Shown here piece by piece: positions 1 to 7,291 of a DNA stretch of 35,293 bases. The notes below the pieces were generated by a model. It worked only from the letters and a program-made list of their open reading frames with translations, had not been told where the DNA came from and did no database searches. The position numbers and the translations under genes were made by a program. This DNA is from Gillisia marina (GTDB taxonomy: Bacteria; Bacteroidota; Bacteroidia; Flavobacteriales; Flavobacteriaceae), in NCBI RefSeq assembly GCF_000258765.1, contig NZ_AJLT01000034.1:1-35293 (forward strand). The letters run 5' to 3'. Numbering within the stretch: the first letter of the stretch is position 1; each line of letters starts with the position of its first letter.

Positions 1-318
<318 letters not shown>

Positions 319-330
319 GGATTAGAGCAT

Positions 331-346
331 CCCGATTTTTATCGGG
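331..346. repeat. Perfect inverted repeat downstream of the GIY-YIG gene
   Basis: CCCGAT (331-336) and ATCGGG (341-346) around TTTT. It starts 12 bases after the stop codon and is followed by further G/C runs: GGGTCGGGGG at 348-357 and CCCGAAGC at 361-368. The stretch is clearly richer in GC than its surroundings and contains GAGGG (346-350), which could pair with CCCTC of the tRNA-tail repeat at 389-393. Confidence 0.6.
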
Positions 347-384
347 AGGGTCGGGGGTTTCCCGAAGCTAGTTCGTGACAGGCT

Positions 385-437
385 GAATCCCTCATTGCCC
401 ACTTAGAAAAGCCTTCCATTTATGGAGGGCTTTTTTT
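385..437 (+). repeat. Direct repeat, right copy: tRNA tail plus terminator
   Basis: Second copy of the block at 2-56. The T-loop end, T stem and acceptor 3' strand are preserved base for base (385-402), but the sequence upstream (361-384) is not a tRNA body, so this copy cannot be a functional tRNA. Confidence 0.8.
411..437 (+). terminator. Rho-independent terminator (right copy)
   Basis: Stem GCCTTCC (411-417) with GGAGGGC (424-430), one T-G wobble, six-base loop and seven T. It would end transcription of the GIY-YIG gene. Confidence 0.75.
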
Positions 438-541
438 ATAGGGTATACTTATGCTTTTTCATTACCTGATTAGAAAATTGAATTGATTATTAAAATAATG
501 TCTTAACTTTCAGTGTGCTGGCAAATGTAAAAGGAAAAATC

Positions 542-919
542 ATGAAAAATAAAGTGCTATTTGTTGTTTGTCTTTTATTTGGGCTGTTGTTTATTAATTC
601 TGGTTTAAACAAATTCTTTAATTATATGCCAATGCCGGAAGATATGCCTGAGAGCATGATAAGTCTAATGGCAGCTTTTAGCGAAATTGGTTGGCTAATG
701 CCTCTTGTGGGAATTACAGAGATTGTTGGAGGGGCTTTAATTATCCCTTCGAAATTTAGAGCACTTGGAGCTATAATTATTTTGCCAATCATGATCGGTA
801 TTCTTTTAACTCATATTGTAAATGAGCCTTCAGGATTAATTTTGGCCGTAATACTTTTTGCGATCAATATCTGGGTTATTATTGAAAAGCGCCAGAAATA
901 TTACCACCTAGTAAAGTAA
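542..919 (+). CDS. DoxX-like integral membrane protein
   Basis: A 125-residue protein with four predicted membrane segments (about residues 3-22, 50-67, 75-92 and 98-116) and the NSGLNKF and VGITEIVGGALI blocks typical of the DoxX/DoxD-like family. The family sits in the inner membrane; roles proposed for members include redox or quinone-linked functions, and none can be assigned here. The open frame continues upstream to 515, but ATG 542 is preferred because AAAGGAAAA lies just before it and the peptide then starts MKNK directly before the first hydrophobic segment. It stands alone: a terminator lies upstream and murF converges from the other strand 84 bp downstream. Confidence 0.75.
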   Translation: MKNKVLFVVCLLFGLLFINSGLNKFFNYMPMPEDMPESMISLMAAFSEIGWLMPLVGITEIVGGALIIPSKFRALGAIIILPIMIGILLTHIVNEPSGLILAVILFAINIWVIIEKRQKYYHLVK

Positions 920-1003
920 GTCATAAAGAATCAGCTATTTCTTAAGCATATAGTTGTTAATAAGCCAGAGGCTCATTGTAAAATGAGAATGATTAATTAA
1001 GGT

Positions 1004-2302
1004 CTAATTAACTGCAGCCGATTTCAAAATCTCTAATACTCTCTCTAATGCCATGCCTCGAGAGCCTTTAATGAGTAGATAAGAATTTTCTATTTTTTCT
1101 GCTTCAAGTACTTTTTGAAGTTCAGAAAACTCTTCAAATTTTCTTATTTTTTTGTTTTTAGAATGGGTTTGAAAGAAATTTTTTCCAACTAAGAATATTT
1201 GCTCTAGATTCATATGCTCCAAAAAGGCCACAATATTTTGATGTTCTTCTTTGGAAGTTTCTCCAAGTTCAAACATGTCTCCTAATACAGCTATTTTATT
1301 TGTTGCTGGATTTGCTTCTAAACTTTCCAAAGCAGCCTTCATGCTGGTAGGATTTGCATTGTAAGCATCCATAAGTAAAGCATTGTTGCCGCACTTTACA
1401 ATTTGAGAACGATTGTTTTTAGGGAAGTAGTTAAAAATAGCTTTCTTAATACTTTCTATAGAAATTTTGAAATAAATTCCTATGCAAACTGCTGCTGCAA
1501 TATTTATCGAGTTATAAGTGCCTGTGAGCTGACTTTTAATTTCGGTATCTTGATATTTAACTTCCGCTAATGTTTTAGAGTTTTCATACTTAATTACAAC
1601 ATCTGCATTGTTGGAATCTCCAAAAGTAAAGATGTTATTATAGGTGGTTTGTTTTTGCTGTATGGCATCATCAAGATTTAAGAATATCTTTCCATTAGAT
1701 GCTTTTAAATAATTGTATAGTTCGCTTTTTGCTGAAATTACTCCTTCAACACTTCCAAAGCCTTCCAAATGTGCTTTCCCGAAATTGGTTATATAACCAA
1801 AATTAGGTTTTGCAATCTCACATAATTTTTCAATTTCCTTTGGGTGATTAGCTCCCATTTCTACAATTCCAAATTCAGTCTTAGAATTCATGGAAAGTAA
1901 TGTGAGAGGTACCCCGATGTGGTTGTTTAAATTACCAAGGGTTGCTACTGTGTCAAACTTCCTCCTTAGCACGGCATGTATCAACTCTTTACTGGTTGTT
2001 TTTCCATTACTTCCAGTAATTGCAAGAATTGGAAGTTTTAAAAAATCACGGTGATAGGTGCTTAACTCTTGGAGCGTTTGCAAAACATCATCAACTAAAA
2101 TATAACGCTCATTTTGTTCTTCAGGTACTTCATCAATAATCGCATAGCTAGCGCCCTTTAAGAGTGCTTTATCAGCAAATAAATTACCGTTAAAGTTGTC
2201 TCCTTTTAATGCAAAAAATAGTTGATTCGTTTTAAGCGCACGAGTATCGGTGGCCACGCCTTTGCTTTCAAGAAAAAGCTGATGTAATGTTTCAATATTC
2301 AT
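1004..2302 (-). CDS. murF: UDP-N-acetylmuramoyl-tripeptide--D-alanyl-D-alanine ligase
   Basis: Cytoplasmic Mur ligase that adds D-Ala-D-Ala to UDP-MurNAc-tripeptide, the last soluble step of peptidoglycan precursor synthesis. At 432 residues it has the usual length. The N-terminal substrate domain carries STD-type TDTRAL (18-23) and FFALKG; the central ATPase has the P-loop ITGSNGKTTSKE (about 95-106), GNLNNHIGVPLTLL and VEMGANHPKEI; the C-terminal domain has MDAYNANPTSM and AVLGDMFELG. It lies downstream of gldJ on the same strand, separated by a structured 134-bp gap that could terminate or attenuate gldJ transcripts. A murF next to gldJ is, as far as I recall, a usual flavobacterial order. 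No frame damage is seen. Confidence 0.96.
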   Translation of the reverse strand: MNIETLHQLFLESKGVATDTRALKTNQLFFALKGDNFNGNLFADKALLKGASYAIIDEVPEEQNERYILVDDVLQTLQELSTYHRDFLKLPILAITGSNGKTTSKELIHAVLRRKFDTVATLGNLNNHIGVPLTLLSMNSKTEFGIVEMGANHPKEIEKLCEIAKPNFGYITNFGKAHLEGFGSVEGVISAKSELYNYLKASNGKIFLNLDDAIQQKQTTYNNIFTFGDSNNADVVIKYENSKTLAEVKYQDTEIKSQLTGTYNSINIAAAVCIGIYFKISIESIKKAIFNYFPKNNRSQIVKCGNNALLMDAYNANPTSMKAALESLEANPATNKIAVLGDMFELGETSKEEHQNIVAFLEHMNLEQIFLVGKNFFQTHSKNKKIRKFEEFSELQKVLEAEKIENSYLLIKGSRGMALERVLEILKSAAVN

Positions 2303-2323
2303 TACTTAAATATATTAAATAGC

Positions 2324-2418
2324 AAACGGTTTAAAAAGCAGTTTTTCGAATTTTAAAATAAATTAGAAACTTGAGTGTCTAATTATTATAACCGAAAAAT
2401 AAACTTTTTAAACCGTTT
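2324..2418. repeat. 95-bp nested inverted repeat between gldJ and murF
   Basis: Three nested arms fold the whole stretch on itself: 2324-2338 with 2404-2418 (15 perfect pairs), 2342-2348 with 2393-2399 (7 pairs) and 2361-2367 with 2378-2384 (7 pairs), leaving a 10-base apical loop. It lies after the gldJ stop and before the murF start on the transcribed strand. It could be a long terminator or attenuator, an mRNA-stabilising stem or a small non-autonomous palindromic element. No target-site duplication is evident. Confidence 0.7.
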
Positions 2419-2436
2419 AATTGAAAGACGATAAGA

Positions 2437-4104
2437 TTAATTTCTTGCCGTTTTATTTTTGTCTTTAGATTTAGAACCAACTCTGGACATTGCGTTTCTA
2501 AACCCAATGTAATCTGTAGCCATATCTTGTGGGAAATATCTTCTTTGAGAAGGATCTAGCCAGTAGGCTCTATCTCTCCATGATCCACCTTTGTATACGC
2601 GAACTTCGTCACTCACTAAAGTAGTTCTGCTTGTTTCGTCATATTTAGGCTTGATAGTTCCTGTGCTATCTGTATCTGTACTAAATTGTGGAGAATTATA
2701 CATTCTCTTAGACGGATTCGAAATTTCGTTAAATGGCTCGTAGTATCTTGTAGAACTTTTGTCTCCATCACGGAAATTCCTATTATCACTTTCGTTAAAG
2801 TTTGTTCTAAGATAAGTGTCTTTTTCATTAATTGGAACTTGAGCCAACTCACCTGGCAAAGCTCGAGCCATAATTCTACCGCTACTTAAAGTGTCGTAAA
2901 CTACACCATCCGGAGTTACCACTTTCACAGTTCCATCATCATTTATGGCATTTTTAGTGTATACATTTCCTCTGTAGTAATTGAAATCGTTAAATTCATC
3001 GTCTACTATAGGTCTATAAACATCGGCTACCCATTCCGCTACATTTCCGGCCATGTCATAGAGTCCGTAATCATTTGCTTCGTAAGATTTAACTTCTGCA
3101 GTGATATCTGCGCCATCATCACTCCATCCAGCAATACCACCGTAATCACCTTCACCTTGTTTGAAATTGGCTAATTGATCACCTTGTCTTTTAACATCTC
3201 CAGATCTGGTATATTGACCATCCCATGGATATTTTTTTCTACCACGGTATACGTTATAATTTCTAATACCTACTAAACCTAGAGCGGCATATTCCCATTC
3301 TGCCTCCGTTGGCAATCTGTATTCTGGTAATAGCACACCATCTTTACGTTGGATGTAGATGTTCTTAGCATTACTAGTATCCTTTGCAGTCCCTAGTTTG
3401 TCAGCGTTTTTACCTCCACGCGTAATGCTATCATTTCCGCCATAAGTTTTAGTTGGTGCATTTAAATAGGTTTCTGTATCAAAAGTGGCACCTGCGGAAA
3501 CATCTGTGTAACGAGCTCCTTCTTTTGAATATCCTTCTTTTTCTAATTTTAATTCATTTACCCTATTGGTTCTCCATTTACTAAACTCAGTAGCCTGAAT
3601 CCAGTTAACTCCAACAACAGGATAATTTGAATATGCCGGGTGACGTAAATAGTTGTTCACCATAGTTTCATTGAAACCTAATCTGTTTCTCCAAACTAAC
3701 GTATCTGGCACAGCACCGGAATATATGTTTCTATAATTTGCTTCACTTGGAGGGAATACATTCTTTAACCAATCTAGGTATTCCATATACATGATATTGG
3801 TAACTTCAGTTTCATCCATATAAAAAGACTGAACGTGTTGCTGAGTAGGAGTGTTGTTCCAATCATGCATAACATCATCCTGAACTCTACCCATGGTAAA
3901 AGTTCCACCCTCTACAAAAACAAGCCCTGGACCAGTTTCCTGCTCCTTGTAATCTGTTTTGTATTGGAAACCACCTTCCTTAGAATTAATATCCCAACCA
4001 GTAGCTCGTGAATTATTTTTATAATCTTTAGAATTGTTACAGCTAAACAAACTAGCGCCTAAAGCGATAGCGAATAGTGTCTTAAAGGCAACTTTAGTCC
4101 TCAT
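2437..4104 (-). CDS. gldJ: Gliding motility lipoprotein GldJ
   Basis: Outer-membrane-associated lipoprotein required for gliding and for stability of the type IX secretion/gliding machinery in Flavobacterium. The 555-residue product starts with a lipoprotein signal ending in LFSC (Cys22). The body is a formylglycine-generating-enzyme-like (FGE-sulfatase) fold: VEGGTFTMG (64-72), DETEVTNIMY, RLPTEAEWEYA, GNVAEWVADVYRP and, near the end, KGGSWRDRAYWLDPS with GFRNA. Related lipoproteins such as GldK share this fold without known sulfatase-activating activity. The C-terminus is basic (KSKDKNKTARN). The length agrees with GldJ proteins. It is divergent from porV across a 352-bp gap and is followed by murF. 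Confidence 0.93.
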   Translation of the reverse strand: MRTKVAFKTLFAIALGASLFSCNNSKDYKNNSRATGWDINSKEGGFQYKTDYKEQETGPGLVFVEGGTFTMGRVQDDVMHDWNNTPTQQHVQSFYMDETEVTNIMYMEYLDWLKNVFPPSEANYRNIYSGAVPDTLVWRNRLGFNETMVNNYLRHPAYSNYPVVGVNWIQATEFSKWRTNRVNELKLEKEGYSKEGARYTDVSAGATFDTETYLNAPTKTYGGNDSITRGGKNADKLGTAKDTSNAKNIYIQRKDGVLLPEYRLPTEAEWEYAALGLVGIRNYNVYRGRKKYPWDGQYTRSGDVKRQGDQLANFKQGEGDYGGIAGWSDDGADITAEVKSYEANDYGLYDMAGNVAEWVADVYRPIVDDEFNDFNYYRGNVYTKNAINDDGTVKVVTPDGVVYDTLSSGRIMARALPGELAQVPINEKDTYLRTNFNESDNRNFRDGDKSSTRYYEPFNEISNPSKRMYNSPQFSTDTDSTGTIKPKYDETSRTTLVSDEVRVYKGGSWRDRAYWLDPSQRRYFPQDMATDYIGFRNAMSRVGSKSKDKNKTARN

Positions 4105-4456
4105 ATTTTATTCTATTTAAGTAGTAATTTAGGCCTTGCAATATAGTGATTAACGCGAAAAGTACAAGTTTATTTTGTCTTAATCAAAATGTTCTAAACA
4201 GTTAATATTCTTAAGGCTTAGAACTTTTTTGACATATATAATACTCTCGCAAAAGTAATACTTAATGTCTAGGTTTGAAATATTTTTAGTTAAGCTTGTG
4301 AAAACAAGTATTTAAATGCAATAAAAACTACAATTATTAGTTCTAATAGAATCTTAGAGTTTTTACTAATTCTATGAAAATACAATACAAAATTGATAAG
4401 AGGAACTTCTCTTAACAAGAATAAAAATATATATTTGTTAAAGACTAAATAATGTG
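4105..4456. other. Intergenic region between divergent gldJ and porV
   Basis: No open frame and no trace of a porU gene. The stretch is very AT-rich and should hold both divergent promoters. On the minus strand TACTTTTG (4250-4257) fits the Bacteroidota -7 element and would give gldJ a leader of about 140 bases. A small hairpin CTTGT-GAAA-ACAAG lies at 4295-4308. An inverted repeat TAAGAG (4397-4402)/CTCTTA (4409-4414) lies just upstream of the porV -7 element. Confidence 0.6.
4430..4437 (+). promoter_or_regulatory. Putative -7 promoter element of porV
   Basis: TATATTTG matches the Bacteroidota consensus TAnnTTTG and lies 20 bases upstream of the start codon. No convincing -33 TTG is found at the right distance. 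A 6-bp inverted repeat at 4397-4414 would overlap the -33 area. Confidence 0.5.
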
Positions 4457-5614
4457 ATGAAAAAAATTACGATACTTTTTCTTGGATTTTCCCTTTTATC
4501 AAATACACTTGTGTTCTCTCAAGAGGAACGAGATAGGGTTATAACTACTGCAGTTCCATTTTTATTAATAGCAGCCGATGCCAGAGCAGCCGGAATGGGT
4601 GATCAAGGGGTTGCAACTTCTGCAGATGCATTTTCTCAACAATGGAATCCTGCTAAATATGCATTTATTAACAACGAACAGGGGATAGGGGTTTCTTATA
4701 CTCCCTATTTAAGCAATATTGTGAACGATATATTCTTAGGAAATCTTACGTATTTTAATAAGCTTGATGATAGAAGCGCGGTTGCGGCAAGTTTAAGATA
4801 TTTTAGTTTGGGGTCTATAGAAACTCAGGGAGGTTTTGAAGAATCTCCTCTTATATTAAGTCCCAATGAATTAACTCTAGACGTTTCATATGCTTTAAAG
4901 TTGTCCGATAATATTTCTATGGCGGTTGCCGGTCGTTATTTAAGATCAGATCTTAAGTTGGCTGTAAATGACGAAGATGCAACAGCAGCTTCGACTTTTG
5001 GAGTAGATGTAGCAGCATATTATCAAAGTGATAACATTGTGTTTGAAAGTTTTGATGGAAGAGTGAGAGCAGGAGCAAATATCTCTAACATTGGTCCAAA
5101 GATTAAATATGATGAGGTAGGACAGGAAAATTTTATTCCAACTAACTTTAAAGTTGGTGGAGGTTTCGACTTTATTTTTGATCCTTCAAATAGATTAGGT
5201 ACTTATCTTGAATTTAATAAATTGTTAGTTCCAACTCCCAAAGATTTTAATGGAGATGGTGAGATCGATGCTGAAGATGAAGAGGAATATAATAACATTG
5301 GTGCCATTGAAGGAATTTTCAAATCCTTTGGAGATGCACCAGATGGCTTTGGTGAAGAATTAAGAGAAGTTACCTGGGCCTTTGGTGCAGAGTATGTATA
5401 TCAAGATCAATTTTCGCTTAGAACAGGGTATTTCAATGAGAGCGATACAAAGGGTTCAAGAAAATTTGTAGCAGTTGGAGCCGGATTTAAATACGCTCCG
5501 GTAGTTATAGATGTTTCTTATTTGTTTTCTACATCTGATGTAGTAAGCCCTTTGGAAGGAACACTTAGATTTGGATTGATCTTCCATTTTGGTGAAGAAT
5601 TCGCCAATAACTAA
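4457..5614 (+). CDS. porV: Type IX secretion system outer membrane protein PorV (LptO)
   Basis: A 385-residue outer-membrane beta-barrel with a signal peptide ending after LVFSQ. The signature RAAGMGDQGVATSADAFSQQ and WNPAKYAF near the N-terminus is that of PorV/LptO (UPF0164/FadL-like fold). In Porphyromonas and Flavobacterium, PorV carries secreted cargo from the SprA/Sov translocon to the PorU attachment complex. An acidic loop DFNGDGEIDAEDEEE near residue 260 resembles a calcium-binding EF-like loop; similar loops occur in family members. The in-frame GTG at 4454 directly precedes ATG 4457; the ATG is chosen. It is the first gene of a plus-strand set followed by cdd after 83 bp. Its usual partner porU is not adjacent. 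Confidence 0.93.
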   Translation: MKKITILFLGFSLLSNTLVFSQEERDRVITTAVPFLLIAADARAAGMGDQGVATSADAFSQQWNPAKYAFINNEQGIGVSYTPYLSNIVNDIFLGNLTYFNKLDDRSAVAASLRYFSLGSIETQGGFEESPLILSPNELTLDVSYALKLSDNISMAVAGRYLRSDLKLAVNDEDATAASTFGVDVAAYYQSDNIVFESFDGRVRAGANISNIGPKIKYDEVGQENFIPTNFKVGGGFDFIFDPSNRLGTYLEFNKLLVPTPKDFNGDGEIDAEDEEEYNNIGAIEGIFKSFGDAPDGFGEELREVTWAFGAEYVYQDQFSLRTGYFNESDTKGSRKFVAVGAGFKYAPVVIDVSYLFSTSDVVSPLEGTLRFGLIFHFGEEFANN

Positions 5615-5697
5615 TATTTCGTATATTTTCCAGAAGTTCGTAGGTTGCTGAATAATACAGCTGCCTTATTAACACGTGCAAAACTCAAACAATTTAA

Positions 5698-6180
5698 ATG
5701 AAGTCAATTACCATAACTGCCACTATAGAGCTCTACGAATCTATAGATAAACTTCCTGTAGACGTTATAAAACTTATGAATACAGCAATTGAAGCAAGGG
5801 AGAAAGCATATGCTCCATACTCTAAATTTAATGTTGGTGCCGCCATACTTTTAGATAATGATGAAGTGATTTCTGGAAGCAATCAAGAAAACGCTTCATA
5901 CCCAAGCGGTTTATGTGCAGAGAGAACTGCGATATATTATGCTGGAGCCAAATATCCAAAAGCTGTTATTAAACGAATAGCAATTTCAGCTACCTCATTA
6001 AACCATGCAGTAACCTCTCCAATACCTCCATGTGGTGCATGTAGACAGGCTATTGCAGAATACGAAGTGAAGCAAAACGTACCTATAGAAATTTATTTTA
6101 TGGGAGAGCGTGGTGAAGTTGCTAAATCCAATTCATTAGGAGATTTATTGCCTTTCGCCTTCGATAAGTCCAATCTATAA
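5698..6180 (+). CDS. cdd: Cytidine deaminase
   Basis: Cytoplasmic zinc enzyme that deaminates cytidine and deoxycytidine to the uridine forms in pyrimidine salvage. The 160-residue product has the complete active site: CAERTAI (Cys73, Glu75) and PCGACRQ (Cys112, Cys115), plus the substrate-binding FNVGAAI block. It carries an N-terminal extension of about 25 residues ahead of the core, which is common in this phylum. It lies between porV and pdhA on the same strand; the 106-bp gap to pdhA contains a separate promoter, so joint transcription with pdhA is not needed. Confidence 0.95.
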   Translation: MKSITITATIELYESIDKLPVDVIKLMNTAIEAREKAYAPYSKFNVGAAILLDNDEVISGSNQENASYPSGLCAERTAIYYAGAKYPKAVIKRIAISATSLNHAVTSPIPPCGACRQAIAEYEVKQNVPIEIYFMGERGEVAKSNSLGDLLPFAFDKSNL

Positions 6181-6211
6181 CGATTTCGGTATTTTTAATA
6201 ATAAAACTGTT

Positions 6212-6240
6212 TTTGATTCTTATTGAAAATAGTATTTTTG
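6212..6240 (+). promoter_or_regulatory. Putative promoter of pdhA-pdhC
   Basis: TTTG (6212-6215), a 17-base spacer and TATTTTTG (6233-6240) fit the Bacteroidota -33/-7 pattern. Transcription would start near 6247, leaving a leader of about 40 bases before the pdhA ATG at 6287. Confidence 0.5.
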
Positions 6241-6286
6241 TTGTCCGCTAGGCAAAAACCACTGTCCGGCCTAAATATATTTGTAA

Positions 6287-7288
6287 ATGAAGAAAATTAC
6301 CAAAGCCACTTATCTAAAGTGGTACGAGGATATGCTTTTTTGGAGAAAGTTTGAGGATAAATTAGCTCAGGTATATATTCAACAAAAAGTAAGAGGATTT
6401 TTGCACCTATATAATGGTCAAGAAGCAATTTTAGCCGGATCCCTTCATGTGATGGATCTTACCAAAGATAAAATGATCACTGCCTATAGAAATCACGTAC
6501 AACCAATTGGTATGGGCGTGGATCCTAAGAAAGTAATGGCAGAATTGTATGGTAAGAAGACCGGTACCTCTCAGGGACTTGGTGGTTCCATGCACATTTT
6601 CTCTAAAGAACATCGTTTTTACGGAGGTCATGGAATTGTGGGTGGACAAATACCTTTAGGTGCTGGATTGGCTTTTGCCGATAAGTATTTTAAAAGAGAT
6701 GCCGTTACTTTAACTTTTATGGGCGATGGTGCAATGCGTCAGGGTTCTCTTCATGAGACACTTACTATGGCTGTAAATTGGAATTTACCTGTTGTCTTTT
6801 GTGTTGAAAATAATGGATATGCCATGGGAACTTCTGTAGCTAGAACTTCAAAAAGTACAGAGATCTGGAAAATGGGTCTTGCTTACGATATGCCTTGTGG
6901 GCCTGTAGACGCAATGAATCCTATTAAGGTTGCTGAAGCGATGGATGAGGCTATCAAGAGAGCAAGAGATGGAAAAGGACCTACGTTCTTAGAGTTAAAA
7001 ACGTACAGGTATAGAGGACACTCTATGAGTGATGCTCAAAAATATAGAACTAAAGATGAAGTTGCTGAATATCAAAAAATAGATCCTATCACTCAGGTGT
7101 TAGATGTAATAAAAGATAAAAAGTACGCAACAGATAAACAAATCAAGGAAATAGATAAACGGGTTAAGGATTTGGTAAGTGAATGCGAGAAATTCGCAGA
7201 AGAATCAGATTATCCGGACGCTAGCTTGATGTATGATGCTGTTTACGAGCAAGAAGACTATCCATTTTTATCACATAAAGTAGAGTAA
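6287..7288 (+). CDS. pdhA: Pyruvate dehydrogenase E1 component, alpha subunit
   Basis: Alpha chain of the thiamine-diphosphate-dependent E1 that decarboxylates pyruvate and passes the acetyl group to E2. The 333-residue length is normal. The cofactor motif runs from GDGA (146-149) to the NN pair at 175-176, with GGSMH and GGHGIVGGQIPLGAG upstream and YRYRGHSMSD, the phosphorylation-loop region, downstream. The E2 gene follows after a three-base gap, so both are cotranscribed. No E1 beta gene is in the window; in many Bacteroidota it is encoded apart from alpha and E2, so an unlinked copy is expected. Confidence 0.95.
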   Translation: MKKITKATYLKWYEDMLFWRKFEDKLAQVYIQQKVRGFLHLYNGQEAILAGSLHVMDLTKDKMITAYRNHVQPIGMGVDPKKVMAELYGKKTGTSQGLGGSMHIFSKEHRFYGGHGIVGGQIPLGAGLAFADKYFKRDAVTLTFMGDGAMRQGSLHETLTMAVNWNLPVVFCVENNGYAMGTSVARTSKSTEIWKMGLAYDMPCGPVDAMNPIKVAEAMDEAIKRARDGKGPTFLELKTYRYRGHSMSDAQKYRTKDEVAEYQKIDPITQVLDVIKDKKYATDKQIKEIDKRVKDLVSECEKFAEESDYPDASLMYDAVYEQEDYPFLSHKVE

Positions 7289-7291
7289 ATT

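Noticed and set aside
2616..2852. Minus-strand 78-residue frame inside gldJ
   Set aside because: Same-strand shadow in another frame of gldJ, no motif and no start signal.
3700..3800. Sulfatase-modifying enzyme activity for GldJ
   Set aside because: The fold matches formylglycine-generating enzymes, but the lipoprotein signal, length and neighbours identify GldJ, for which such activity is not established.
6276..6283. Second TATATTTG just before the pdhA start
   Set aside because: Transcription from it would begin at or after the ATG at 6287, so it cannot serve as the pdhA promoter unless translation starts further in; the element at 6233-6240 fits better.
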